A DNA stretch of 64,000 nucleotides, from assembly GCF_025628885.1 (NCBI RefSeq), contig NZ_JAOTIF010000020.1, forward strand, positions 62,001 through 126,000, given 5' to 3'. Below the pieces are notes generated by a model. It was not told the origin of the DNA. It worked only from the letters and a program-made list of their open reading frames with translations, and made no database searches. Source of the DNA: Paraflavisolibacter caeni. Lineage in GTDB: Bacteria > Bacteroidota > Bacteroidia > Chitinophagales > Chitinophagaceae. A program made the translations under genes and the position numbers. Of this stretch, positions 1 through 8,279 are shown in pieces (the stretch's first letter is position 1; each line of letters opens with the position of its first letter).

Positions 1-41
1 TTACAAATGCTTCGAATTTGATCGTGTATTATTATGAGTAA
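1..41 (+). CDS. C-terminal end of a gene resembling the next one (partial, cut by window start)
   Basis: The first bases read in frame 3 as a 12-residue protein tail ending TNASNLIVYYYE before a TAA stop at 39-41. The next gene ends ENATNLLIYYTE, so about two thirds of the visible residues match and the stop falls at the same place. I infer that a tandem paralogue of the 112-987 gene lies just outside the window. Only 12 residues are visible, so the family assignment rests on this tail alone. Confidence 0.45.
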   Translation, partial: TNASNLIVYYYE

Positions 42-111
42 GATAGTACCTATGAAATACCAAAACAGTTAAAAAATAACCAAACGATAAAAGTTATTAA
101 ACTTCAAGCTT

Positions 112-987
112 ATGAGATCAATTCCAATTATTGTTTTGTTCTGCCTGATTAGTGGACTGCAAGTGGCCAATGCCCAAAGTTATTTTGATGGAAAATTCAG
201 AATAGCGGGTTACACTCATAAAGGTTATAACTATACCTTGTATGATTTTTCAAGGGAGGGTGGTAAAATAAAGGCAAAGTATTTTGCGCAAAATGCATAT
301 ACCCAATATCAAAACTGGAAGAGTGGAAAGCAGGTATTGCTGATAACAGCAGGTGCATTTTCTGATTCCTGGAACCAGGATGGCAAGCCTGTTGGCCTTT
401 GTGTGGATAACGGAGCCATTGTAAACAGGGTTCCAAATTCGGATATGGATGGTATGGTAATCGTTTACAATGGTGGCGCGCAGCAAGGAGGACTTGCCGT
501 TGTGGATATGGATATAAAGCCAGTTACTGTACAAAATCCTACTGGCTCATATTATCCTAGAACTTCGGCTGAAGACCGTACCAATTTTTTAAGCTGGGGA
601 GAGACTAATGGTGTTACACTATTTCAAACCCAACTGGTTTATTCTTCTGACAGGAGTTCGAGTAATGCAAACCTTACCTATGGCAGTAAAAGAGAAAGAA
701 GATTTTTAGCTATCTGCAGAAAGAACAATGTGGTGCATCATGTGGTGGTGAATGCACCTGACGATCTGGAACTGAACCTGTCTGCAAGCTATGCAAAAGC
801 AGTGCTGGATTATGATGGATTTAGCGTGTTATTCATTATGAACCTAGATACCGGAGATAAGAACGTATTACATGCATACGATGGGTCCTATTTAAAGGAT
901 ATGAAACCATATAAAGGATCCAGCACATATGCTGACAGGGCTAAGGTTGAGAATGCAACGAACCTGTTGATCTATTATACAGAATGA
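112..987 (+). CDS. Secreted phosphodiester glycosidase-like (NAGPA-domain-like) protein
   Basis: A 291-aa exported protein with a Sec signal peptide at about residues 1-22, ending VANAQ. The segment around residues 79-105 has the pattern TAGAFS...GKPVGLCVDNG, resembling the 'MNGG...PVGL...G' core of phosphodiester glycosidase (NAGPA, DUF2233-type) domains. The next gene shows that core more clearly. Family members remove sugars from phosphodiesters or act on cell-envelope glycans, but the substrate here cannot be read. No LysM or anchor is visible. It follows a probable paralogue at the window edge and precedes a second NAGPA-like gene, so this is a tandem group. The ATG at 112 directly precedes the signal peptide. 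Fold assignment is moderate; exact activity is unknown. Confidence 0.6.
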   Translation: MRSIPIIVLFCLISGLQVANAQSYFDGKFRIAGYTHKGYNYTLYDFSREGGKIKAKYFAQNAYTQYQNWKSGKQVLLITAGAFSDSWNQDGKPVGLCVDNGAIVNRVPNSDMDGMVIVYNGGAQQGGLAVVDMDIKPVTVQNPTGSYYPRTSAEDRTNFLSWGETNGVTLFQTQLVYSSDRSSSNANLTYGSKRERRFLAICRKNNVVHHVVVNAPDDLELNLSASYAKAVLDYDGFSVLFIMNLDTGDKNVLHAYDGSYLKDMKPYKGSSTYADRAKVENATNLLIYYTE

Positions 988-1148
988 TGCCAGAGATGTT
1001 GTTGATGGGAGGAGGTTGCTGATCTCGAAAATTTGAGACTTGAGGTGTTTGGATAAGTGATAATAGCATTTTCCAGTTTCTTATTGCAACTGCTGTTGGT
1101 AATGAAAGTGGTGTTATTATTAACGAAGTAATTAACTAATCATTTTTT

Positions 1149-2297
1149 ATGAAAAATATTAGACAAAGTGTAACTGCAAGGGTTATGAAATTTATTGTTG
1201 CATCATTCCTATTTGTTGGTATGACGGTCGTGAGCTGTAGTGCACAGGAAAAGAAGGTTTCCAATTTCGAAGTAGCAGAAAAGGATGGCCTTTTAAAAGA
1301 CTATAGCGATCAGTCGGGCATCACTCTGAAAAAGTTAAGAGAGATCAATCCAAAAATGAAAAATGATACTGTGCATGCAAAGGATACTGTTATAATATCG
1401 TTGATTGAAGAACAGCCCAAAACTGCAGAGCATCTTAAAAAGGTATTAGAAAATGTTGAACCCGATGTTCTAGATCAGCAATTGGGTATAAGTGGATTAT
1501 TGAAAAGGGTTGTTTTCCAGGGCAAGCGATATATTGTTTGTGAAGTAAACCCACACCAGTATAAGATTGAGGCATTTAACCAAATGGAAAACGGAAGAAT
1601 ACATAATTTCAATTCTATAGCCAGCCTCAAGAAAAATGCATTAGTGTTTGCTATGAATGGCGGTATGTATGAACCAGACCTGAGTCCTGTCGGTTTGTTT
1701 GTATCGGAAGGGAAGATGTATAATCCTGTTAATTTGCAAAAGGATGGGCCAGGCAACTTTTACATGCAGCCAAACGGCATATTTATGCTTGATAATAATG
1801 ATGATGCACGCATTTTGGTCAGCGACAATTATCCTGCAGGGAATTATAAACCAAAGGTTGCCACACAGTCGGGACCTATGATCGTAAGCAACGGAGTTTT
1901 TAATAAGGCCTTTACTAAAGGATCTCCTAATGTGAATATAAGGAATGGTGTAGGCATCAATAAAGCGAACAATGTAGTTTTTGTGATTTCAGAAGACCGT
2001 GTCAACTTTTATGAATTCGCGGAACTATTCAAAGACAAATTAGGGTGCAATAATGCATTATATCTTGATGGAGCCATTAGCCAGTATTATGCTCCTGAAC
2101 TTCAAAGCATTCCCAGGCAGGGAGCGCCACTCGGTACTTTTCTTACTGTTAGCAATAAGAATGTGAAGATTGTTGAGCAGGCCCAGGTGCCTCCAGTGTA
2201 TAAGAAGCCTGAGGAGAAAAAGCAGGAAGTAAAGAAACCTGAGGAAAATATGCCGGAAGAAAAGAAGAAGAGAAAGAATAAGAGTGTAGAGGCGTGA
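1149..2297 (+). CDS. Phosphodiester glycosidase family (NAGPA/DUF2233) lipoprotein with LysM-like segment
   Basis: A 382-aa envelope protein. Residues 13-30 form a lipoprotein-type signal ending TVVSC, so the mature protein probably starts at C30; an alternative ATG at 1185 would begin right at this signal. Residues about 48-86 look like a divergent LysM (a 'SDQSGITLKKLREINP' pattern). Residues about 115-335 carry the NAGPA core: FAMNGGMYEPDLSPVGLF near 167-184, TQSGPMIV near 239-246 and LYLDGAISQYY near 304-314. The last 35 residues are a Lys/Glu/Pro-rich tail. The domain family is known for phosphodiester glycosidase activity. The glycan target is not visible, but LysM implies peptidoglycan contact. 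It follows a related gene by about 160 bp. Confidence 0.75.
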   Translation: MKNIRQSVTARVMKFIVASFLFVGMTVVSCSAQEKKVSNFEVAEKDGLLKDYSDQSGITLKKLREINPKMKNDTVHAKDTVIISLIEEQPKTAEHLKKVLENVEPDVLDQQLGISGLLKRVVFQGKRYIVCEVNPHQYKIEAFNQMENGRIHNFNSIASLKKNALVFAMNGGMYEPDLSPVGLFVSEGKMYNPVNLQKDGPGNFYMQPNGIFMLDNNDDARILVSDNYPAGNYKPKVATQSGPMIVSNGVFNKAFTKGSPNVNIRNGVGINKANNVVFVISEDRVNFYEFAELFKDKLGCNNALYLDGAISQYYAPELQSIPRQGAPLGTFLTVSNKNVKIVEQAQVPPVYKKPEEKKQEVKKPEENMPEEKKKRKNKSVEA

Positions 2298-2383
2298 AAC
2301 ATGAAAGAGCATGAGGTATTTTACCAAAATAAATTGAGTTGTTTGGTAATTAATAAAATAGGATAAATAGTTATCAGATAGAA

Positions 2384-3037
2384 ATGGCCAGTCAAAAGGG
2401 AATTCTATTGTGGGCGGTGTTGGGAATCATCGCTGTATCCTGTAATAGCAGAAAAGAGTGTGATATTGATATTGAAAAGCAGTTTGCAGGTCTTACCATT
2501 GGGCATATAGATACGATGCAGATTGGAACGGCATCTGTTGATTGCTACAAAAAGATAACGGAATATGCTATGGGAATGTTCCAGGATACAGTGAAGGAGA
2601 ACCATTTTAAAGGTGAAGTTCTTCTAGCACGACTGTCAGCGCATTTGAGTGAGGAAGTAAAGAATGACAATCTTGATACTGGTGATGAAGAAGTAAGACA
2701 ATTATTCCGTGTGTATGAAAAGTATCAATTCTACATTTACCAGCCCAAGGTTCCTGATTTTTTGAAGCTGGCACATCATGCCTGCGAAGGAAATTACGAA
2801 TATATATATAGCAGGTTCAAGACGAAATGGTATTTTATCCCAAGTATTGTTATAGTTGCCGCATACTTAATTTTTTCGGTGGCAAACTTATTTGGATTCG
2901 TATATTGGAAATACCGGAAGTTATGTAATGTGTTGTTCTTAGTATTGGTTGGTGTTGTGCTTGCTGCAGGTATTCTATTTAATAAAACTTGTGATCAATA
3001 TGTTACACAAGATTCTTTTTTTGGTATTCATCTTTAG
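2384..3037 (+). CDS. Hypothetical lipoprotein with two C-terminal membrane segments
   Basis: I do not recognise this 217-aa protein. The N-terminus has a lipoprotein-like signal ending IAVSC at residue 20. The middle is soluble and helical. Two strongly hydrophobic segments lie near residues 148-172 and 178-198, so it would be anchored in the inner membrane. Its last 38 bases overlap the next gene if that gene begins at the ATG at 3000, suggesting co-transcription and translational coupling. It lies between glycosidase-like and peptidase-like exported proteins, so a role in envelope biology is likely but undefined. Confidence 0.6.
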   Translation: MASQKGILLWAVLGIIAVSCNSRKECDIDIEKQFAGLTIGHIDTMQIGTASVDCYKKITEYAMGMFQDTVKENHFKGEVLLARLSAHLSEEVKNDNLDTGDEEVRQLFRVYEKYQFYIYQPKVPDFLKLAHHACEGNYEYIYSRFKTKWYFIPSIVIVAAYLIFSVANLFGFVYWKYRKLCNVLFLVLVGVVLAAGILFNKTCDQYVTQDSFFGIHL

Positions 3038-3800
3038 TTGCACTCGTTGTTTTTGTCAGAGCGGAAAGGCATATTATGTGCCTTTTTACCGTACAGGAGC
3101 AAAGGTTGTAGAAATAGATGTACAGATCAATGGCCTGCCTTCAAGATTTATTTTTGATCCGGGCGCTTCAATGGTTTCTTTTGGAAGGTCGTATTACCAG
3201 AAGTTGGTAAACGCATCATTAATTAGTGATGCGGATATAAAGTACAAGACAAAGACCAAATTGGCTGATGGGACGCTTTCTGATGTAACCATTGTGAACC
3301 TGAAAAGAATCATGTTGGGACAAATAGAGCTCAATGGGATAGAGGCCATGATCGCGGAGGCCGATAACGCGCCTTGTTTAATAGGGCAAAGTATTATACA
3401 AAACTTTTCGACAGTTACTATCGATAATGTCAATCAGCGTTTGGTATTGACAAGGACGACAAATTCTTCAATGTTACAGCTTGACAACCTGAAGTTTATT
3501 CCTTGCAGCAATATGGTTGTGGCTGAAGTTGAAAATGTGATGGAGCACATCAGAAAGGATAAGACTGCCCAAATCAGGAATTTTGCCTTGGAAGATAAGA
3601 TCCCTTCTACAAATGCTATTAATAGAATTAAGAATAAAATTACCATACGCTATTTCGATAGAAACGATATGACAAAGTCGGAGTCTTTACGAAATAAGTT
3701 TGGAGTGATGGGGTATGCTGATAGCCAGGTATTTGTTGAAGATATGACCCCCTATTTTTCTCAACCCATACCGAACTACATAGAAATCTGGATCAAATAA
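3000..3800 (+). CDS. Secreted retropepsin-like protein with a C-terminal IRYF/NYIEIW module
   Basis: From the ATG at 3000 this is a 266-aa protein with a signal peptide at residues 1-20 (ending CFCQ). That start is preferred over the one at 2949 because the signal peptide then begins the protein. Residues 30-160 resemble bacterial retropepsin-like aspartic proteases: hydrophobic FIF followed by DPGAS (D53), then FGRSYY, and later LIGQSIIQNF matching the second conserved hydrophobic-Gly block. The usual active-site DTG/DSG is DPG here, so catalysis is uncertain. Residues about 161-266 are one copy of a module shared with the next gene and the 5716 gene (core ITIRYF and PNYIEIWIK end). It overlaps the previous lipoprotein gene and is 16 bp before the metalloprotease gene. 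Confidence 0.7.
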   Translation: MLHKILFLVFIFSCTRCFCQSGKAYYVPFYRTGAKVVEIDVQINGLPSRFIFDPGASMVSFGRSYYQKLVNASLISDADIKYKTKTKLADGTLSDVTIVNLKRIMLGQIELNGIEAMIAEADNAPCLIGQSIIQNFSTVTIDNVNQRLVLTRTTNSSMLQLDNLKFIPCSNMVVAEVENVMEHIRKDKTAQIRNFALEDKIPSTNAINRIKNKITIRYFDRNDMTKSESLRNKFGVMGYADSQVFVEDMTPYFSQPIPNYIEIWIK

Positions 3801-3816
3801 TTTAAGTCAATTGCTT

Positions 3817-5151
3817 ATGAGGTATTTATTGCTATTATGTCTTTTGGTATTGCAGATAAAGATATTTGCACAAGACCCACATCCTATCAGCGGAATTAAT
3901 ATGCTGAAAAACTCAAGATGGCCAAGCCGGGCTGATGGAAAGACAGTAATTGAAGTAAGTTGGGAAAATCCAAGTTCATCAAATCTTCAACAAAGAGAGT
4001 GGGTGAAAACGGCTATCGAGAACACCTGGGAAACATATGCCAATATTGATTTTGTTGGCTGGGGGCAGTCAAATGCAAATTCAAGTGGCTTAAGAATTTT
4101 TATTGATGACTATTGCCATCCGCATACAAAGGGTTTAGGTACTGCCCTTGACGGCAAGCTAAAGGGTATGGAATTAAATTTTAATTTTTTAGGACAGTAT
4201 AAGTGCTATGGGCTTACCAAAGAAGATTGTATAAAGTTTATTGCTGTTCATGAATTCGGTCATGCATTAGGCCTGTCTCATGAACAAAATAGAAAGGATT
4301 GCCTGTGCAATGAAGATCCACAGGGAAGTGATGGTGATTTTTACGTAACTCCATGCGACCTAGAGTCTGTCATGAATTACTGCAATCCTAAATGGTCGAA
4401 TTATGGCAAGCTGAGTACAAACGATGTAGTTGGTATACAAGTTATATATGGCAAGCCCCAAGGTTCATCTATAATTGCCAATTTGAATGAAATAAGAGTT
4501 ATCCCTTGTACAAGGAACCTGGCAGACAGGGCTAGAACCATTAAGAATATTGTGCGTGCTTCTTCTGCTTATAATGTAAGATCGTTTACTGAAGAAAGTA
4601 ATCCGGTGCCACAGAAGGCTATAGACAGGTTGCCTAGTGCCATCACGATTCGTTATTTCCATCCGAATGATGAGGCAAAGGCTAAAGGGCTGAAAACATT
4701 ACTTGCATCTCAAGGTTTTAATAATAACTCCATAGGGATTGAAGATATGTCGTCAGTAATGGGCAGCACCATGCCAAACTATATTGAAATATGGACCAAG
4801 GAGCAGACTGTTTCCGGAAGCGTAGTCAATTTGGATGAGATCAGGTTTATTCCTGGTTCCCTTGAAGGAATAGATAAATTAGTCGATATTGTGGGTTTTC
4901 TTGAAGGTTCTTCCAATGTTAAAGTGAAGAATTATACAGTGGATGAAGATATTGTTCCGCAAAGAGCTCTTGCTAACCTGCCCAACTCAATTACTATCCG
5001 TTATTTCCACCCGGATGATGAAACCAAAGGCCTTGCGTTAAAAAGGTTTATTGAAGCAAAAGGATTCAGTAGTAGTATAATCAGTGTTGAAAATATGTTG
5101 CCCAAAATGAGCAAAACATATCCGAATTATATTGAGATATGGGCAAAATAA
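3817..5151 (+). CDS. Secreted zinc metalloprotease (metzincin, astacin-like) with two C-terminal IRYF/NYIEIW modules
   Basis: A 444-aa protein from the ATG at 3817; a TTG two codons earlier is less likely. Signal peptide is at about residues 1-19. The zinc site HEFGHALGLSH (residues 145-155) is a full metzincin HExxHxxGxxH and is followed by EQNR, as in astacins (HEQxR). A Met-turn SVMNYC follows about 60 residues later, then a typical YG end to the catalytic domain near residue 213. Two tandem copies of the locus-specific module fill the rest. It is expected to cut proteins outside the cytoplasm. It sits in a run of exported genes, 16 bp after the retropepsin-like gene and 17 bp before a lipoprotein gene. 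The function of the C-terminal modules is unknown; binding or targeting is my inference. Confidence 0.85.
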   Translation: MRYLLLLCLLVLQIKIFAQDPHPISGINMLKNSRWPSRADGKTVIEVSWENPSSSNLQQREWVKTAIENTWETYANIDFVGWGQSNANSSGLRIFIDDYCHPHTKGLGTALDGKLKGMELNFNFLGQYKCYGLTKEDCIKFIAVHEFGHALGLSHEQNRKDCLCNEDPQGSDGDFYVTPCDLESVMNYCNPKWSNYGKLSTNDVVGIQVIYGKPQGSSIIANLNEIRVIPCTRNLADRARTIKNIVRASSAYNVRSFTEESNPVPQKAIDRLPSAITIRYFHPNDEAKAKGLKTLLASQGFNNNSIGIEDMSSVMGSTMPNYIEIWTKEQTVSGSVVNLDEIRFIPGSLEGIDKLVDIVGFLEGSSNVKVKNYTVDEDIVPQRALANLPNSITIRYFHPDDETKGLALKRFIEAKGFSSSIISVENMLPKMSKTYPNYIEIWAK

Positions 5152-5168
5152 TAAATTAAAGAAGCGAT

Positions 5169-5657
5169 ATGAGGATATTGATCATTGTTCTAATTGCAAT
5201 GGCTGGTACTTTGCCGAAGTGTAACAAAGGCAAGGTTAGTGCAACATCAGGTTTAATAGAGAAGGTCAGCTTATCTATACATCAATATCCTATGAAGGAA
5301 GTATTAATATATGATACTGATTCCAGTAGCCTCCGGGTAAGATTGTTGAATAATAGTTTAGGTGTTGACTCCCTGCTGGCGGAAAGGCAGGTTGATCTAA
5401 AGGGCTTTCAAATTTATGAGAGCGATATTAGCAAATTTGATCAGGAGCTATATGCTAATCAATGTATTCAAGATGGACAGGTGATTACTTTGGCTTTCAT
5501 GAAAAATGATTCTACACTTAGAAAAGTGCGGTTTAGCAATTATTATCATGAAGGCCTTGAAAAGGTCATCAACTTTATTAATTCAAATGTAGATTCAGTA
5601 TACTCCATAAGTTATAATAGAGATCAACTGATTGGTGAGATGAAAAAATGCAAATAG
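5169..5657 (+). CDS. Hypothetical lipoprotein
   Basis: A 162-aa protein I do not recognise. The N-terminus is a short hydrophobic signal with Cys at residue 18 (TLPKC), which is compatible with a lipoprotein but not a perfect lipobox. The rest is soluble with alternating strands and helices. It lies 17 bp after the metalloprotease gene and is probably in the same transcript. A decayed copy of its middle part is found about 12.6 kb away at 17970-18147, just past the second kinase gene, where LLKNSSGVD, KEFQISESD and YANQCLQDGQVI mirror this protein. The copy suggests that the surrounding block has been duplicated. Confidence 0.6.
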   Translation: MRILIIVLIAMAGTLPKCNKGKVSATSGLIEKVSLSIHQYPMKEVLIYDTDSSSLRVRLLNNSLGVDSLLAERQVDLKGFQIYESDISKFDQELYANQCIQDGQVITLAFMKNDSTLRKVRFSNYYHEGLEKVINFINSNVDSVYSISYNRDQLIGEMKKCK

Positions 5658-5715
5658 TTGGAATCTGGATTTGGGGATTTAAGAAGTGATTGTGTTTTAA
5701 TGTAAATTTTGCTAT

Positions 5716-6237
5716 ATGAAAAATATGTATAAAAAGTTTTTCCTTACAGTAATCATTCTTTTTTTTGGAATGACGACCTTGTCTGTCTTTGCACAGAAGA
5801 TCACAAAGCCTGTCACACAATTGGATGTACCGAAGGATAATAAGAAAAAAGATCCTGTTAAGAAAAAGCCCCAAGGTACAACATCACCCAAGGGTTCTCC
5901 AGCAGTTGCTCAATTAAATGAAATTAAAGTTATCCCTTGTGCAGGTGACCTGGTGGAACGAGCTCAAATCATCAGGAATATAATAAGTTCATCTCCTGCT
6001 TTTAAAGTAAAGTCTTTTACAGAAGAAAGTAATCCTGTGCCACAGAGGGCTGTCGACCGATTGCCTAATAAAATAACTATTCGCTATTTCCATCCAAAAA
6101 ATGAAGCGAATGCCAAGGGGTTGAAAACATTACTAGTTGCCCAAGGTTTTGATAGCAATGCTTTAGACATTGAAAATATGATGCAAGCGATTGGCGGCAC
6201 CATTCCGAACTATATAGAGATATGGACCAAGTGGTAA
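5716..6237 (+). CDS. Exported protein with one IRYF/NYIEIW module
   Basis: A 173-aa protein with a signal peptide at about residues 1-26 (ending VFAQ), a Lys/Pro-rich linker at about 36-62, and a single copy of the locus-specific module at about 66-173. The copy is very close to the first module of the metalloprotease gene (shared segments FTEESNPVPQ, ITIRYFHP and PNYIEIWTK). It has no catalytic domain, so the module itself is probably the functional unit. It is the last of the exported genes before the kinase cluster, separated from it by 117 bp. Confidence 0.65.
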   Translation: MKNMYKKFFLTVIILFFGMTTLSVFAQKITKPVTQLDVPKDNKKKDPVKKKPQGTTSPKGSPAVAQLNEIKVIPCAGDLVERAQIIRNIISSSPAFKVKSFTEESNPVPQRAVDRLPNKITIRYFHPKNEANAKGLKTLLVAQGFDSNALDIENMMQAIGGTIPNYIEIWTKW

Positions 6238-6354
6238 GGTGTTTCGGATAGCCTCTCCATTCGAGGAGTCAGGGTGAGGCTTATATTGCTCACTTTAATA
6301 AAAACCTGCAATTAGTATAAATATAAAGTTGCTTTAAAAAAGTAATATTCAAGT

Positions 6355-7238
6355 ATGGAGATTCTGAGTAAGTATATATATGATCCGAAGCATGATTTGT
6401 TGGGTCGTGGCGGTTTTGCTACTGTGTACCGTGCCCATGACAAGATATTGGACATGCCTGTTGCCCTGAAGTTCTTTCATCCCCAGGAAGGCTCCAACAA
6501 GTACAACATCATCAATGAGATCCGCAGGGCCATCGTCCTTTCTCACCCCAACATTGTCAAATACTTTGGGGTGGAGAGCCTGGTGAACCGTGATGTCCAT
6601 GGCATGGAGGAAGAGATCCAGATCGGGGTGATGGAGTATGTTCAGGAAGGGCAGATGAAGGAGTTTTTGTTGCGCCAGCCGCTGTTGCACTCAGAGCTGG
6701 CGGAGCTGTTAGTGGGGGTGCTGGAAGGGCTCAAGTACCTGCACAGCCAGGGTATCATCCACAGGGATATCAAGCCTCAGAACATCCTGTTGGGCCGGGA
6801 TAAGCAGGACAAGCTCATTGCCAAGATTGCAGATTTTGGTATCAGCAAGAATGTGGATTCCAGCCATACGAGTTCCTCTCTTTTGCTGGGTACGGTGGAG
6901 TATATGGCTCCCGAGCAGTTCAATCCTGAGCGCTATGGTATTGGCAAGCGGGTGAGTTATAATGTGGACATCTGGGCCTTTGGGGTGACGGCCTACGCCC
7001 TTTTGTGTGGCCGTCCGTTGTTTGGAGCCCGCAGTGGGGAGACCTCGCCTGGTGAGCTGATCAACAAGATCGTGAATGTGGAGAACCTGGAGGAGCAGTT
7101 GCATGGGTTGCAGGAGCCCTTTCGCAGCCTGATTGCCCGTTGTGTGATCCCTGATGCCAAGAGCAGGACCTCGAGCATAGATGAACTTATAGGTATCCTC
7201 AGGGGCAGTAGTGCACCAGCCATCCATAACCTACATGC
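6355..7238 (+). repeat. 884-bp perfect direct repeat, copy 1 (kinase domain)
   Basis: These bases are identical to 16108-16991, 9,753 bp away in the same direction. Identity starts exactly at the ATG; the upstream bases do not match. After 7238 there are four scattered mismatches over about 50 bp and then no similarity. Confidence 0.95.
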
Positions 7239-8256
7239 TACTGTATCGGTAAACCTCAATGGTTATCCGTCAACAGGTGGGCAGGAAACTGTAGTAATGC
7301 CTAAACAAACTGTTGCAGAAGAGACAGCTGTACTGCCTAGACCTGCACCAGTTGTTGGCCAGAAAAATGAAGTTCCCGTTGCAAAAGTTGTTGAAAAAGA
7401 GGTTGCCAGGGAAGAAGTAAAAAAGACGAAGGATCCAAAGGATGAAATAAAGCAAGCAAAAAAAGGTTCCTCTTCTAAAAAGTCAGTTTTCTTCATTGGT
7501 GTGCTTTTGTTATTATCTGTAGGCGGAGTAGCTTATTATTATCCAACATGGAACGAGCAAAAAGCTAAGGAAGCAAGAGCTGCATCCGAAAAAGAGATCA
7601 TGATCAACCTGCTCAGTGAAATAGATAAAAAGATGATCACGGTAGCTGGTGGTGATTTCACTATGGGGACCAACAGCTCACAAAATGAGAGTCCAGCTCA
7701 TCAAGTGGCCGTGGATACTTTCCGATTAATGAATGTTGAAGTGACCCGTGGATTGTGGAATAAAGTGATGAAAGATAACCGGTTTACTGACAGTACTCAA
7801 TTTGAATTGCCTGCTAATAATGTGAGTTGGAATGAAGCCCATGCTTTTATTGATAAACTCAATAAGCTAAATGCAACTAATGGCAACAATAAAGCATTAT
7901 TCCGCTTGCCTGAAGAAAAGGAATGGGAGTATGCTTATTATTACATGGATGACTCCACGAACCTTGGGTTGAATGAGTTTAGCTGGAATAAGGATAACGC
8001 AAGGGGGGTATTGCATCCTGTTGGAGGGAAGCAAATAACCGGAAAAGGCTTCCACGACATGTTGGGCAATGTATATGAGTGGTGTGAGAATTGGTATGGG
8101 TCTTATGGAAAGTCTGCTAAGGAGGAAGGTAAGGTGCTTCGCGGAGGAGACTATAAAAATGATATTTATTTCGTAAGTCCTAAGATCCGTAATGTGGAGG
8201 CGCCAGACCAGTCATCTGAAAATATTGGTTTCCGTATTGCACAAAACATCCATTAA
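6355..8256 (+). CDS. Membrane Ser/Thr protein kinase with extracytoplasmic FGE-sulfatase/SUMF1-type domain
   Basis: A 633-aa Hanks-type kinase. Visible motifs: Gly loop GRGGFATVY at 17-25, catalytic Lys in ALKFF (K39), HRDIKPQN with D138, DFG at 160-162, and MAPEQ at 184-188. A Pro/Lys-rich linker (312-375) leads to one TM segment at about 378-397. Residues about 426-631 form an FGE/SUMF1-type domain (GGDFTMGTN, RLPEEKEWEYAY, GNVYEWCENW, LRGGDY, IGFRIAQ), predicted to lie outside the membrane, possibly as sensor. The first 884 bp are identical to the start of the gene at 16108 and use visibly more G/C-ending codons than the C-terminal half. It is followed at 23 bp by the PP2C gene, the likely opposing phosphatase. 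Confidence 0.93.
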   Translation: MEILSKYIYDPKHDLLGRGGFATVYRAHDKILDMPVALKFFHPQEGSNKYNIINEIRRAIVLSHPNIVKYFGVESLVNRDVHGMEEEIQIGVMEYVQEGQMKEFLLRQPLLHSELAELLVGVLEGLKYLHSQGIIHRDIKPQNILLGRDKQDKLIAKIADFGISKNVDSSHTSSSLLLGTVEYMAPEQFNPERYGIGKRVSYNVDIWAFGVTAYALLCGRPLFGARSGETSPGELINKIVNVENLEEQLHGLQEPFRSLIARCVIPDAKSRTSSIDELIGILRGSSAPAIHNLHATVSVNLNGYPSTGGQETVVMPKQTVAEETAVLPRPAPVVGQKNEVPVAKVVEKEVAREEVKKTKDPKDEIKQAKKGSSSKKSVFFIGVLLLLSVGGVAYYYPTWNEQKAKEARAASEKEIMINLLSEIDKKMITVAGGDFTMGTNSSQNESPAHQVAVDTFRLMNVEVTRGLWNKVMKDNRFTDSTQFELPANNVSWNEAHAFIDKLNKLNATNGNNKALFRLPEEKEWEYAYYYMDDSTNLGLNEFSWNKDNARGVLHPVGGKQITGKGFHDMLGNVYEWCENWYGSYGKSAKEEGKVLRGGDYKNDIYFVSPKIRNVEAPDQSSENIGFRIAQNIH

Positions 8257-8279
8257 TCCAATCCTTAAAGACGAGCATT

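Larger units (their letters stand above)
3480..6234 (+). repeat. Four copies of an unassigned ~105-residue module (IRYF...PNYIEIW) in three neighbouring genes
   Basis: Copies lie at 3480-3797, 4480-4800, 4828-5148 and 5911-6234. Each starts with a pattern like LNEIRVIPC, has a middle PxxA(I/V)xRLPxxITIRYFxPxD, then a helix with (A/G)LKxLxxxxGF, an acidic (I/V)E(D/N)M, and ends PNYIEIW(T/A/I)K. Every copy is at or near a protein C-terminus and the set is restricted to exported proteins. The strand-helix-strand layout and terminal hydrophobic strand recall LytR_C or SPOR-like folds, but that is inference. The copies at 4480 and 5911 are the closest pair. Confidence 0.85.

Noticed and set aside
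6349-7259. Minus-strand open frames inside the kinase domain, repeated at 16090-17012
   Set aside because: They occur only because the kinase cassette is duplicated and G/C-rich at third positions; the plus frame has all kinase motifs.
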